Counted from the first letter of the stretch, positions 14,601-27,103 are shown. The stretch: 64,000 nucleotides of DNA from Drosophila persimilis (GCF_003286085.1 NW_020825289.1:4154001-4218000), one strand, 5' to 3'. Notes: generated from the sequence alone by a model not told the origin. Numbers and translations: made by a program.

Positions 14601-17600
14601 AAACAGTTTCACAGCCACAAAAGGGAGAGTTTCGCTCAGGTGTAATACCATCCAAGCTCAGAGACCACAACTAATGCTCGGACTTGGGTATACTCGTGGC
14701 TTTACCTCATATTGATTTCTCTTTCGGTCCTCCCTCTTTGCAGCTCTCAACCAGGCCAAGTACTCAGCAAATACAAGCCCACGCCCGCACCGCGCTCAAG
14801 CGGCAAGCACCAGGCCATCATGCAACAACAGCCGCAGCCCCAGCCCCTGCCACACAGCAGCTACTACACGCAGACGGAGAGCGAGCTGCTGCAGATTGAG
14901 GCGGGCGGCACCGGGCTGACATTTCCCCCCCATCGGAGCGAGATGGCCGCCACCAGCTCCCAGCTTCAGCAGGCGTCGATGAGCAGCAATGTGGCATCTA
15001 CGGCCACGTCCAGCAACCTCGATGTGCCCTCTGGCGGCAGCACCGGCAGCGGCAGCGGGGGGCAGACCACGAGCCACTTTGTGTCGCCCCTGCAGCGGCG
15101 ACACTGCCAGCCGCCGAGTCATCTGCCACTGAACTCGGTGGCGTCTCCGCTACGCACGGCCAGCTACAAGACGGCAGCGGCCGTGGCCGGTCACGGATTC
15201 CATCACAGCCACCACCAGCAGCTGGACTTCCAGCGCAACTCGCAGTCGGACGATGATAGCGGCTGTGCCCTGGAGGAATACACATGGGTGCCGCCGGGTC
15301 TCCGACCTGATCAGGTAAGGGCGTGCTTCCAGCACATACACCATATAGACTTGCAACATGATCATCATCATCATCATCATCATTAGTGTATGTCGATTTG
15401 TCGGTACTAATTAAGTGAAATCTAAATCTGCGCTGCTCTGCGCCATGGCATTACCCGAGGCCACCCGCTGACAACTTTTGCTTTCGTTCGATTTTCCACG
15501 CTCCCCAAATCGGAATCCTAAATCCAGTTCAATGCCTGGCTAAAGCCGGTGCTGGGGCTGTGGCTGTGGCTCTGTCTGGGGCTGGGGCCTGGTCTTTTGG
15601 CCATTGGACATCGGCCACATGCACGTTTAAGGAAATCGTTGGGTGAAACAACTTTAATTACACGCTGAAAAAATTATCGCTCCCAAATCGCTGTGCTATC
15701 TGTATCGATTGGAAAGCGAAAGCGTTTTGTAATTAAATTGCCGATACTCCTGCATTTGGCAGCAATTAAAGCTGGAAAGCATGTCGATATTTCTCAGGTG
15801 CTGGCTTACATAAGAGCCCCTGGGAAAACTGAAAATTGGTCCCAATGTTTCACTGCATTGCCTCGATTGTCTCGGGTCTCCCATGACCATTTTCCACGCC
15901 ACCATTCATGTCACCATCTGCACTGACATTTCATTAAATTGATATGATTTGTTCAGTTAAAAGAGTAAAAACTTTTTGGTGGAACTAACTCGATTCTCCC
16001 TTCCGTTTTCCACTCCGCAGGTCCGCTTGTACTTCAGTCAACTGCCAGACGACAAGGTGCCCTACGTCAACAGTCCCGGCGAAAAGTATCGCGTTAAACA
16101 ATTGCTGCACCAGCTGCCGCCGCAAGATAACGAAGTGAGTATTAGCCAGAGGAAAAGCTGGCTAAAAGGAAACGATAACAAAAGAAAATGCAGTTAGCAC
16201 CACAGGCAGGTCCTACAAATTTAAAGAAAAGCAACCAAAAAGCAAGGAAAGCTTTGGCTAGACAGTAGAGAGTAGAGTTCTTATAACTGCACAATGATAT
16301 TGATTAAAATATTTGGATAAAGGAAGAACGAAAGACTTTAGTTCACGATGCAAAAGGATACTTTTATCCTATGATCGTAGAAATATGTAGCCGAATTTCA
16401 AACCAGAGCTGCCCGATCTAATTTATTTTAGTTTTAGGGTTTCTTAAGAAGAAACAACACATCAAATAGAATATTGCAAAAGGAAGATTCCAGCAGAAAC
16501 GAAAGAAAATCCAATCGAGATATAAATAATAAGTATTCAGATAGCTTTATAATTTTGCAACTCAGCTTCCCAGCAGTATCCTGCCGAACGGAGATTGCGA
16601 AAAGATTTATAATTACCTCTTCGGGGGCATAGAAAACAGAGCATAAAGAAAATCCTTCATGAGCAGTGGCAAGATTAAAAAACTTGTCAGTGCCTTTTGA
16701 GTTGCCTTAATTAAAATCCATGAATACAACAAACTTTTCGCCCGTCTACGTGCCCGTCTGTTGCAGGTGCGCTACTGCCACTCGCTGAGCGACGAGGAGC
16801 GCAAGGAGCTGCGCATCTTCTCGGCCCAGAGGAAGCGCGAGGCTCTCGGCCGAGGAGCCGTCCGGCTGCTGTCCGACGAGCGACCCTGCAAGGGGGTAAG
16901 TTTGAAAACAATTTTTTTATGGGGTGGGGGCCCTTCCTACACCCCCATCCCCATCCCCATCCCCATCCCCATCCCCATCCATTGCTTTAATTGTTGCAAA
17001 AATTTGCATTTTATTATGAACAAAAAGTGCGCGAAGAGCACAAGATGAAGAGTCGTTTCGATTTCATTTGTGCCTGGTCTGCCGGTCCGGGCCGGGCCGG
17101 GCGGGGCGAAGTTTTGCACCACCACCAGAGATTCTTTCTTGGCCCGGCCCGGGGACTACTGCCTGCCATGAATGGCCCAAAGAGGGAACAGGGGAACACA
17201 AAAAATCTGACAATGGCTGGCGAAAACAATGAGCTGTCGAGGGTAGAGGGACATGGTAAACGGGACGCGACGGTGTTGCCAACTTTCAAACGTCTCGAAA
17301 TAAAAGATGACAAAAAGATTTCATTAAGTACACTTTCAGCAAACGGCAAAGTGCTGCGAGGAAACCCCAACTGAAACTGAAAATGAAAAACGTTGTTGCA
17401 GAAACAATTGCAGTGACTATGGCTGTGACTGGGCCCGGACTCCGCTTGGCTCTGACAACATAAAGGCTAAGAGAGTCAGCCAACGTACAAATTCAGAGGT
17501 TGGTGTTTCTCTTTTGCCTCCTCTCTGGACGTGCCGCGCACGTTGCAACGCGTTGGGCCAAAAGTGAATGGAGTTGCCTGCCAAAGACGCAATGAAATGG

Positions 17601-20600
17601 CATTAAAGCACAATAGCACTGGCATTAAATAGGAGAAGTGGTATCTGCATCGGGCTGCTATTGCCACTGGCACTACCCCTGCCGCTGGCACTGGCACTAT
17701 CCTTGCCCAGCTTGGCGCCCCTGCCCCGCTTCAGAAATTTGCATTGTTATTAGCTGACAGGCGGAGGACTCTCTACTCTCGCTCTCTCCCCGTTCGCGGT
17801 GCGTGCCACAAGTTCAACTCCAACTTCAGCTTCAAATCCGGAACCCAGGCATCTCGATGCGCACTTGGTCATACTGGGGATCTCTGTATTCTCTGGGTAG
17901 ATACTCGTAGTTTGCAGCTCGATTTTATTGTGCTCACATTCGCCACTCGTAAAACTTATTAAAAACTTTATGCCGCATGTTGCGTGTCTGGGGCCTGGTC
18001 GGGTCGAGTCTAGTCGGGGTCGGGTCGTGTTTGTCTGCTACGTGCGTGGGTGGATGTGGTGCCCGGAGCTGCCTTCGTGCGGGTTTCTGGGTGTGTGGTG
18101 TGTGGTGTGTTGTGCGTGGTGTATGGTGTATGGTATATGGTGTGTGGATTTTATTTGGTTTGTCCAAATTGGCAGACAAGTTCCGTTTATTATGGCCAGA
18201 GGACTTGCACATACACTTCTCTCTGAGGTTGCAGTTCATTAGAAATCCCAAAAATAATCAGTGCGAACTTTGGCAAAGGAATTCAGATACAGATGTACTT
18301 ATTTACTGGCAGAATGAGAAGCGGAATCCTGTACAAATTTAAATCTGAGCTCAATATTTTGCATGCCTTTGCAAACTTTAATCTTTCATTCATAAAAAAA
18401 GAGATTAACTTTAAAAAGTATTCAAAATCCAGACCCAAGCCCTCCCTTGGATCACGATGAAAGTGCTTAAAATTCACAGACCATAACTGACTTGCTAAAC
18501 GGACGTTAAAATGTGAACAAAGGTCCAACCCTGAGCCATCCAATCGAATGGCGTGGAAAGCATGAGGGAAATTATGAAGGAAAATTTATGAAAACGTTCA
18601 ATGATCCCGAAAGGGAGGAAAAGGAAGCTCTCGCCTCGCACTTGGACTCAGTCAGGCGTGAATGAGTCGCAACGTGGGCCACAAACGTGTGTCACAGCCA
18701 ACTGGCAATGATTTTGGCAAAAAATAATGTGGCAAGTGGCGTAGAGAGGAGGCAAACTCCTTGACAGATTTTCCACACGAACAGCACCAGCAGCAGCATC
18801 CAGCGGAAGCTGAAATTTTGACAAGGATGTGACACTAAAGGTCGTCCTGGCAACAATGAAATAATTACAAGAAAAGCCATCTCAGCCCTCGACTCCATGA
18901 AATATATATATTTTCTCTCAGAAAAAGGGACTACTCCATCAGCCATTGAAGGTAGGTAGAACAGCAACAGCAACGGCAAAGCAAACAAAACGGAAAGCAA
19001 AATAAAAGAAAATCCAAGGAGAAGGAAGGTAAAACCCGCTGGCTGTTAAGCGAAAAGTTTATGTACTGAAAAGGGCATGATAACGAGCGTCATTAATAAT
19101 TTGAGTTGCCGTGGCCTGACGCTGCCAAGGGATGGGATGGGCTTTGGATCAGGATTCGGGATGGAGATGGGGGCGAACTGGTACTGCTACTGGTACCGGT
19201 TCTGAGCAGGAAATTGTCTGTCTGACTGTCTGTCTGTGTGTCTGTCCGTCTGATGGGGAAGTTTGTCGCTAAAAGTTGGATTAATCCAGACACGAAATGG
19301 GTTAGCAAGGACACTGCAGTATCCCCCCGTCTCCGGGGTCAGCTACGGTTCAGCACGGTTCGGGTAGGTGCTACACGGTGGCACCGCCAGCAACAATTTG
19401 TCAATAGCATAATTGTCTGTCGCAGGACTTGGGCTCCCCGGCGGCAAACAGGCAACAGCCAACAGCCAACAGGCAACAGGGATTAATTGGATTGATAAGA
19501 TAAATGAGCAGCGATTGCTGCTATTTACATGACATTCACCCGGTTCGGCAGCTCACGATGATTCACGATGAAAAATGCCATTTTAAGTGCAGAGATTTTC
19601 TGGCCAAACTAATCAATGACGGGGGCGCAGAGCGATGTAGCATTGGGCGCCCATCCTCCCTGAAAACTTTGCCACTTTGTCGCCACCGCAGAAACTACTT
19701 AAAGCTCTTTGTGGGGGCAAAGTTTTTTCCAGACTTTCTGCGGCTTGCCCAGAGCAAAGTGCAGAGACAAGTCTATTCCGACTCGAAATGCGTCATTAGC
19801 CAGGGATTGGTGGGAGCAGAGATGGCGGAGCACACGGCACTCTTTGCGGACAAATTAAAGTGCGCAGCAGCTCCCTCATTTGTATGCCACTTTCTTTTCG
19901 TGGGGGGCCCTGGCCGGGACGATAAATTTTTTGGAGTTGGCAAACAATTAACGACGCATGCAGTGAAGCCACTTACATAACGGCCATGGAAATTATCAAC
20001 CCTGTACAGTCAGCGCCCAAAGCTTTCGCCTGTCAATGCTTAATGGCTTGCAAAAGTAAATGCTGATTGCGGGGGCCAGGACGCGGAGCAGCGCCCGCAC
20101 CGAGGTTTAATAGCCTGGAAAGTTAAGGAGCTACGCAGGAAGAGTGGAGACAGTCCTCGCTGATGCTGATGGGGCAACGGGAGCCTCTTGCGGCTGCCTC
20201 TGCGGTGGCGTCGGGTAATTTGCCTGCGCCAAAAAGCCGCCAAGAACGGGGGCGCAGTGGAGCAATCACGGGGCAGTGCCTGGAATGGGGGTGCAAATTG
20301 GCAAAGATTCTGAGTACTGGGGTCTGTCGCTTCTTGGGTCATGGGAGGAGGTCATATATCAATGCAGTTGGGCTAATTGCTCCGTGGGTGGAAATGAGAG
20401 GGCAAATGGCTTACAATAAAGTTAAGGAAGAAACAGAATCCGTTCAGGAATAATACAGAAACCGTACGACTTAAAGTCAGGATAATCCTCGAAATCGTAC
20501 ATTCTTTTAACAGAGTTTCTGTATATTATTTGGAATTAAAGGACAACGCACTTTTATAATAACTGTCCAAGAGTTTAGATGGGGCTTCACTGCACAAATG

Positions 20601-23101
20601 TCCCCTCTTGGAGAACTCAATTAGGATCTAGGGTATAAAAGCGTCACCAAACATCCCGGACGGTCGTACCCTTTCGCCCCGAAATGAGTTCATTATGCGA
20701 ACGCGTTTAAATTTAACGAGTCTCGAGGTTCGGGGCTTGCCAGCAGTCATTAAAAGCGGAGCTTCCTGCTAGCAGCATTTTCCCAGCAGAAAAAGCAACA
20801 GCAGCAGCAGCAGCAGCACAGTTTTCAAAAATCTTCCAGCGTCCTCGCTTTAAGTGCTTCCTTATCCACCGGGGAGCACTTGGGGTGGGGTGGTGTGGTG
20901 TTGGCTGCCACCGAGGCTGACACGGGCACATGGCCGGCAGCTATTTTTGCATGATTTCCGGTTGGGAAACGAGGATGGCACGAGAATAAAGAGCAGCAAA
21001 ACCGCAGAGCGAGCTGAAAGGAGCAGGCACTGGCCTGGCCAATGGAGCCGGCTCCTGTTTCTGTTCCTGTGCCGTGACCGTGTCCGTGTCCGTGTCCGTG
21101 CTTGGGGCACTTTTGGGGCTGGGTGGTGGCGGGGGCGCCGAGCTTAAGCGTTTTATTACCGTTATTTAGCATTTATAGACGCTTAAATATTTTCGCCCGA
21201 GCAGCAGCCAGACGCTGCAGATTTTTATCGCTCGAAGAACTTGAGCATATTTCTCTTATTTATACGATTCACCTCTCATCCCCACTCTCCCCCTCTGTCT
21301 CTGCCTCTGTTTCGTCCTTCCAGTGCGAGGAGTCCCTGTCGGGCGGTGACATCGTGGTCTTTGCCCAGCGTCTGGGGGCCCAATTGTGCTGGCATCCGGG
21401 CTGCTTTGTGTGCAGCGTATGCAAGGAGCTGCTGGTCGACTTGATATACTTCCAGCGCGACGGGAACCTCTACTGTGGCCGACACCACGCCGAGACCCAG
21501 AAGCCGCGCTGCTCGGCATGCGATGAGGTGAGTGATCCACGTTCGTCCCTCCTTCCCATCCTCTGGCGGACAATTATCATAGTGTTGAAGATATCCCAGT
21601 ATTTACTTATGCACCCAATTTTTCTCTGTCTCTTTCTCGTCGACAGATCATCTTCTCCGACGAGTGCACAGAGGCCGAGGGTCGCACCTGGCATATGAAG
21701 CACTTCGCCTGCCAGGAGTGCGAGCACCAGTTGGGCGGCCAGCGGTACATCATGCGGGAGGGCAAGCCCTACTGCCTCGGCTGCTTCGACACGATGTTCG
21801 CGGAATACTGCGACTACTGCGGGGAAGTGATCGGCGTCGATCAGGGCCAGATGAGCCACGACGGACAGCATTGGCATGCCACGGACCAGTGCTTCAGCTG
21901 CTGCACCTGCCGCTGCTCGTTGCTGGGACGCCCGTTCCTGCCGCGACGGGGTACCATCTACTGCTCGATCGCTTGCAGCAAGGGGGAGCCGCCGACGCCT
22001 TCGGACACGAGCTCTGGCCCTCAGCTGCGTCCCACCCATCGAGCCTCCACCTCCAGTCAAATCGCCCGCTCGCCCCGCCGCAGCGGAGACCGGGACAGGG
22101 AGAGGGAGTCCTCAAGAAAGACCAACCATGGCCATGGACCGGTCAAGGGCACGGGCAGTGCCGGCGATCTGCTGGAGCGACAGGAACGCAAGCGCATGGA
22201 GGCAGCCGGCGTGGCCGATTTGCTGCTGGGCGGGGGGGTGCCAGGCATGCCACGCCCCGCCCATCCGCCACCCATCGACCTCACCGAGCTGGGTATCAGC
22301 CTGGACAACATCTGTGCGGGGGACAAGTCAATCTTCGGCGACAGCCAGCTGACCTCCTCCATGCCGGACATGCTGCTGTCGAAGGCGGAGGACTCTCACA
22401 GCTACCAGAGCATCGACAAGATCAACCTGAACTCGCCAAGCAACTCGGACCTGACGCAGAGCACCCAGGAGCTGGCCAACGAGCTGGAGCTGGACAACGA
22501 TCCGGTGCGGGAGCTGCCCCACGATGGTTACGAGCAGCTTTTCGCCAATAATCGCAACACGAAGAAGGGCCACGAGCTGCAGGATATGCAGGGGGAGGAG
22601 GACGGAGAGCAGCTGGACAACCGGCCACTGAAGGAGGTGCGATTCCACAGCGTCCAGGACACTATGTCGCGCTCCAAGAGCTACACGGATAACTCGAATG
22701 CCCGTCGCCGGCGCCGACGTCGTAACCAGTCTCGCAGCTCCTCGGAGATGCAGATCAACCAAACGAATCTCCGACTGCACAACGCCCAGACGCAGGCCGC
22801 TGTCACCGGCACCGGCACCGGCGCCCACAATCTTCTAAACAATCTGGATAACTGCGATGTGGCCAGCATCTGTTCGACCTGCTCGTCTAGCTCTTCCAGC
22901 GACATGGACGACTACGTCTACCGGCTGCCCGCCCGCAAGCACTACGGCGGCGTCCGCGTGGCCTACGTGCCCAACGATGCCCTCGCCTACGAGCGCAAGA
23001 AGAAGCTGGCCCAGGACCCATCGTTGGCTGCGGCCGCATCAGCCGCTGTCCCCGGAGTGCCGGGAGTCATGAACGAGAGCAAGAACTGCACAATATCATG
23101 A
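2670..23101 (+). CDS. esn: Espinas-like PET/triple-LIM planar polarity protein (six coding exons)
   Basis: Coding exons are 2670-3790, 14744-15314, 16021-16134, 16767-16895, 21324-21527 and 21647-23101. All junctions are GT..AG and keep frame, giving 1197 aa. Residues 1-373 come from one 5' exon (basic start, then Ser/Pro/Gln-rich). The PET domain spans about 545-645 (it starts [10 protein letters not shown]). LIM1 starts at C643/C646, LIM2 at C708/C711 and LIM3 at C768/C771, each with Cys/His zinc ligands. An Arg-rich patch and a CaaX-like C-T-I-S end follow. Proteins of this family act at the cell cortex with Van Gogh in Frizzled planar polarity. The LIM and PET residues differ from what I recall of Drosophila Prickle, and a probable pk exon lies downstream, so I call the adjacent paralogue espinas. 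I recall espinas as about 785 aa; starting at the exon-2 Met (M400, base 14820) would give 798 aa, so a short form is likely and the long form is an alternative N terminus. Confidence 0.85.
3791..14743 (+). other. Large first intron of esn
   Basis: This is 10.95 kb between a GTAAGT donor and a CTCTTTGCAG acceptor. Many short open frames occur, but none has coding character or a family motif. A promoter and noncoding 5' exon for a shorter Espinas form, starting at the Met at 14820, could lie here; I could not locate it. Confidence 0.6.
3841..3860. repeat. Poly-G run, 20 bases
   Basis: Twenty consecutive G just inside the first esn intron. Length is likely polymorphic or uncertain in the assembly. 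Confidence 0.95.
15361..15384. repeat. (ATC)n trinucleotide repeat in second esn intron
   Basis: Eight ATC units directly downstream of the exon-2 donor at 15315. They would encode poly-His only if the intron were retained. Confidence 0.9.
16896..21323 (+). other. Fourth intron of esn (4.4 kb)
   Basis: Lies between the exon ending in ...CKG and the exon starting with the second Cys of LIM1, so LIM1's first CxxC pair is split by the intron. No additional exon or gene is visible. It contains a (CCCCAT)n tract near its start and a [14 protein letters not shown] tract near 18098-18147. Confidence 0.6.
16944..16980. repeat. (CCCCAT)n hexanucleotide tandem repeat
   Basis: About six CCCCAT units in tandem, shortly after the donor of the fourth esn intron. 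Confidence 0.9.
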
Positions 23102-23293
23102 CCACCTCCCATTCTGCCGCCGCCGCCCTTCAACCTGAGCAGCTACTACATCCTGGACACCATCCTGGAGGAGCAGCAGAGCCTGATGCTGCCGGAGAAG
23201 AAGCCCGGCTGCCTGCGTCGGGTATGGAACTTCTTTGGCCTGGGCAAGCCGCGTCTCCAGCACACCGGCAACGGACGGCTGTACAGCGTTTAG
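23102..23293 (+). other. esn: In-frame extension of esn after a TGA-C stop (putative stop-codon readthrough)
   Basis: The TGA at 23099-23101 is followed by C, the leakiest stop context known in Drosophila. The same frame then stays open for 63 codons to a TAG at 23291-23293. The translation looks like real protein: a proline-rich start (PPPILPPPPF), then NLSSYYILDTILEEQQ, a basic segment around CLRRVWNFFGLGK, ending LYSV. Third positions are mostly G/C, as in the exon upstream. If read through, the protein becomes 1261 aa with one residue at the stop, and the C-T-I-S CaaX end is buried inside. No splice pair is needed to join the frames. Readthrough is a known mechanism in fly genes; for this gene it is inferred. 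Confidence 0.65.
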
Positions 23294-23560
23294 GTGGGAT
23301 TGGATTGGATTGGACTGTAAATAACATATCGAAATGTATTATACACCGAAACAAACGACATATGAGATCATCGAAGTGGGGTGAAACCTTGTACAAAGCT
23401 TAAACTATATCATATTTGCATTTACATATACATATTATACCTACACATAGGCATTATCATAACTAATTAGGTATTCTAGTGTTAGATCTAAGAAGATCGA
23501 AGCGGATCCGTAGGAGACCACAAGCAGCGCAATAAACGAACAATAAATTCCAACGAATCC
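23294..23560 (+). terminator. esn 3' UTR and poly(A) signals
   Basis: Two AATAAA hexamers at 23531-23536 and 23542-23547 follow the distal TAG by about 240 bases and probably end the esn transcript. The next 500 bases up to the P450 gene carry no supported gene. Confidence 0.6.
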
Positions 23561-24060
23561 CCTTCAACGGCCAACAAAAGAATCTCCGAGAGAGTGAAAG
23601 TCTTTTTAGTGCAATAATTTAAAATGGAATGGCAAAAGCAGAACTCGAAAAGCAAAAGCGAAACCCCAAATCTTCCAAAACCCGATCAAAACAAATCGAT
23701 AAAATAACCAAATTTTACAACGTTTGCAGTTTCTATTTTTTTACGACTTTTTTGTCCAACCCAAATATGACGAAGATTCTTTTGTTTGAATGCCAAATTG
23801 TTTTATGTAATTTGCCTGCTTTCACCCGCAGCGTGAAAGGGAAGCGAAACTGTTATGTAAAAGGAATGTGTCCAGAATACTTAATCGTCTTAAAGAAAGT
23901 TTTGTAAGATCAAAAAATACATATGATAAGGAGTATGAATTGTATCGGTTATTCGTCTAAGCTATGCTACATCATTCAAATGAAATTCAACAAATGTGTG
24001 TATGGAAACATAATCAAAAATAAAATATATGTCTGTGTATTTTATCCTAAACCAACTGTG

Positions 24061-24066
24061 TTTATT
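24061..24066 (-). terminator. Poly(A) signal of the P450 gene
   Basis: AATAAA on the minus strand only five bases after the stop codon, implying a very short 3' UTR. Confidence 0.6.
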
Positions 24067-24070
24067 TCCC

Positions 24071-25782
24071 CTATTTGCGTGGCATCAGGCGCATCCAGTA
24101 GCCAGCTTTGGGGGCAAGGTTGAATCCGCGTGCCTCCTCCCACAGATCCTTGACAGTCTTGGGAGATCTCTCGATCTTGTACCTGATCAGGAGGTTGTAC
24201 AACATTCCCTTGACCTGCATCAGAGCATATCGATTGCCTGGGGATAGAAATGATAATGGTAATGGTTAAACTAACAAAATATTTCCTTCGGAGAAGCAGA
24301 CTCACCTATGCAGTTTCGGGGACCTACTCCAAACGGCAAATATGTGTAAGGCACTATTTCATTTTTCCGCTCATCGCTGAAGCGCTCTGGATCAAATTTT
24401 TGGGGCTCGGGGAAGTACTTATCATCCCAGTGCAGGCCGGCAATCGGAATATTGACGCGATCACCCACCTTGAAATCGAATAGCTTGGTGCCATCGTCGT
24501 CGGTTAGGGTGTAATCCTTGGAGCAGATGCGATCGGTAACGGGCGCAAGGGTCCACTTGCGTAGCGATTCAGAGATGACCATGTCCATATACTTCATCTT
24601 CTGCACTGCATCGTACGTGAGTGAGCTGCCTTTAAGCGACTCCTGGACCTCCTTGGCCTCCTCGTAGAGCCGCTGCTGGATGTCGGGGTTCTCGAGCAGT
24701 TCCAGGGATGTGGTGCATATCAGGTTGGCATTGTTCTCGAAGGCAGCGAAGAAGAATATGAAGCACTGGGCCACGATCTCGTCGTCCGTCCAGTTGTCTT
24801 CGGACTCCGTCTTGGACTCCATCAGCAGCTGGATCATGTCGGGTCGGTTGATGTTGTGCTCTTCACGATATTTCATCGCATCCACCACCAGCCGTACAAA
24901 GTATTCTACTTTCTGGCCATTAAAGATCTTCATATTAAAGAACTGACACAGAAAAAAATATCTATCAATTTCCATACAGTATGAACCATTTTATAAATAA
25001 CTCACAAGGAACACCTTCGGAATGAGGGTGGCGAGCAGGAACTTGAACAGCTGCGATCCTCTGGAGAAAGTGAGAGACTGACCGATCTGGTAGAACTCAT
25101 TATCAGGGCTCTCAAAAGAGTTCACCTTCAGCCCGAAGGCGGTGGTGGCTATCAGATCATTCGATAGCTTGTTGCAAAGCACTTTCATGTCCACCTCGAG
25201 GCCCTCCCCAGATTTGGAACCATCCGATAGTCGGGACAAGTGTTCGAGACACTCCCCAAAACTGTCGTTCATCAGGGCGAACATGCTGCGCATCTTGGCT
25301 GCCGTAAAGACCGGCGTCAGGGTGTTTCTCATGTGCTTCCACCGCTGATCTCTCATCACGCTCAGCATGTCGTTGAGGAGACGCTCGTTGCTCTCTAAAA
25401 AGAGCTGATGGTTCGGAAAGTGATCAAAGTCCTTGATGCAGATCTTCTTGATTATTTCGGGATCGTTTAGCTGGATCATAGGCGTACGCAAATTAAAAAA
25501 TCCAACAACTTTGCTGAAAAGTTTTAGAACGTTCTTATCCGTATCTGGATCGCCTGATTATAGATAGATCACTTACTGGCCCCGAGTACGATTGTAGAAC
25601 GCGCTGAGGACCTTGTGAAACGAGGTTAGGCCCAACATCGATGTACCAATATTGCCAAAAAACGGCTTGGGCTCCTCAAAGTACACTCCTCGATCATCGA
25701 ATGCGCGGTGCGTCGCTGTGGACCACTTGTATATCATCAAGCCAAGGACCAGAATGGCCAGACATATTTCCAAGCAAACCAT
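24071..25782 (-). CDS. Cytochrome P450, CYP9 family (Cyp9b-like)
   Basis: Exons in transcript order are 25782-25577, 25513-25006, 24942-24306 and 24237-24071, giving 505 aa, the normal length for a microsomal insect P450. A hydrophobic N-terminal anchor (about residues 4-20) is followed by the K-helix E363-S-L-R366, the PERF motif (PERFSD, about 424-429) and the haem loop FGVGPRNCIG with axial Cys449. The third intron splits the Gly after the haem Cys. The I-helix reads AAFENN at 304-309, with Asn where most P450s have the oxygen-activating Thr. I think this is a subfamily trait rather than damage, since nothing else is broken. It is probably an ER monooxygenase for xenobiotics or endogenous lipids; the substrate is unknown. 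CYP9 assignment is by overall resemblance, and the subfamily is less sure. Confidence 0.85.
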
Positions 25783-25818
25783 AGCAAGGTTTCTTCACTT
25801 GATTTTTTTGTATCAAAC

Positions 25819-25852
25819 TGAGTTTCGCAATTGCGCGACGCGACAATTTATA
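25819..25852 (-). promoter_or_regulatory. TATA box and initiator of the P450 gene
   Basis: On the minus strand GGGTATAAAT (TATA at 25852-25847) lies about 32 bases before CTCAGTTTG, an Inr match with A+1 at 25819. This leaves a 36-base 5' UTR before the ATG at 25782. Spacing is that of a standard Drosophila TATA/Inr promoter. Confidence 0.7.
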
Positions 25853-26650
25853 CCCGCCGTAATATACATATATGTATGTTTACTCGTAACTAGTATACCC
25901 GTATGTGTTCTGTTCTCCACAAGTATTACTCACAAAGGCTCTCATTCTCTCTGATTGTTGCTGTTTCTGTAGGGGATCTAAATATGTGTTGATAGATAAC
26001 TCTCACTCTCTGTTGTCAATATTTTTTCGTAGCGGAATCGGAGAGAACAACACCCTTACCCTTGCAAACTGTATTTTAACTTTGATCAGCAGGGGTTCCT
26101 CTATTGTAGGATATCACAGAATACATCGTCACTGTATCTTATAGCACATGTACATATGCTGTATTGCTTATTAAAACCATTATCATTTAATTATTATAAT
26201 CCAATATCAAAATGGGATCATAACATTGTATGTTTCGATTCAACATTGAGGGTATTCAACGCGTCAACCTCCGAAGCACTTTTTCTGAATTTTTTTAGAA
26301 TTTCGCAACTAATAAACAGGTTTCTCAGCATTGAGCAAAGCTCTTAGCTCAGAGAATGTTCTGATAAGAAAGCTTCGAACTGGCTCTCACTCTCTACTTC
26401 CCTCCTCTCTCTAAGTGTTTGTCAATATCTTAACGCTTGCTTATCAATTACCTATCATTTGCCTAGAAACATAATCTTATCTTGAGCACCAAACAAGTAT
26501 TTATTCATAATCGAACAAAGTTAGATCACTGAAAGCTGAGTTCAATCCACTCAACTCTTTTCGTTTCAGTTGGGAAATGAGTGTTATCTACCGAAATTAA
26601 ATGATTAATTGATAGTAGAAGACCATTTAGTCGCTAAGGGAAACTATAGG
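25853..26650. other. AT-rich intergenic DNA upstream of the P450 gene
   Basis: No coding region is supported. Several CTCTCACTCTCT tracts occur (near 25940, 26005 and 26385). This stretch may be part of old duplications of the P450 locus, but the match is too weak to state. Confidence 0.4.
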
Positions 26651-26654
26651 AAAA

Positions 26655-26970
26655 GAGTACACCCAGATACTTACCGGGCAATGCATATTCCCCACTCTAC
26701 ATATCTAATAGCACTATGCATAGCTAAATATACAATAAGCTAATGTTTTGGCTACCCAAGCAAAGATAAATCGATTTATGATTTATGATACGTTCAGGTA
26801 GTAAAATCCACTATTGCTATCAGTTGCTTGCATATCATTCGAATATTTTATTTCCAATCAAGCTGATGCAATGGGATATTTGAAGAGATTAGAGTAGCCA
26901 AGTCCTGATAACAAATTAATTTAGTCATAGTTGTAAGTTTGTAATGCTTATCAGTATTAATCAAATAAAC
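26655..26970 (-). pseudogene. P450 locus relic, copy A (decayed duplicate)
   Basis: Shares an ordered series of near-identical blocks with 28282-28720: ACACCC..ATACTTAC..GGGCAATG..TATTC, then AATAAGCTAATGTTTTGG, then ATCGATTTATGATTT, then AATCAAGCTGATGCAATG, then TATCAGTATTAAT. In copy B the first block is a remnant of P450 exon 3, so this is a sister relic. No open frame survives. Confidence 0.5.
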
Positions 26971-27103
26971 CCCTCTTCTGAAGCAACAAAATTTACTACG
27001 TGATTTTTATTTATTTATTTATTTAATTAACAATTATCTGCCAAGATACTAAATGATGAAGTTCTAAAATCTTGATGTATAGTTTAGGCGATAAGATATG
27101 AAA

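Noticed and set aside
14820..15314. Start of esn only at the exon-2 Met, with 2670-3790 noncoding
   Set aside because: The 373-codon frame is long, spliced in phase and Sple-like, so I keep it as coding while noting a short isoform is likely.
21664..22551. 295-aa + strand open frame overlapping esn exon 6
   Set aside because: Shifted frame of the LIM exon; no LIM or other motif, and the PET/LIM frame accounts for the sequence. Long shadow frames are expected in GC-rich coding DNA.
2670..23101. Calling the PET/LIM gene prickle itself
   Set aside because: PET and LIM residues and the N-terminal exon differ from the Prickle/Sple sequence I recall, and a Pk-type 13-codon exon lies 26 kb downstream on the same strand, so the paralogue espinas fits better.
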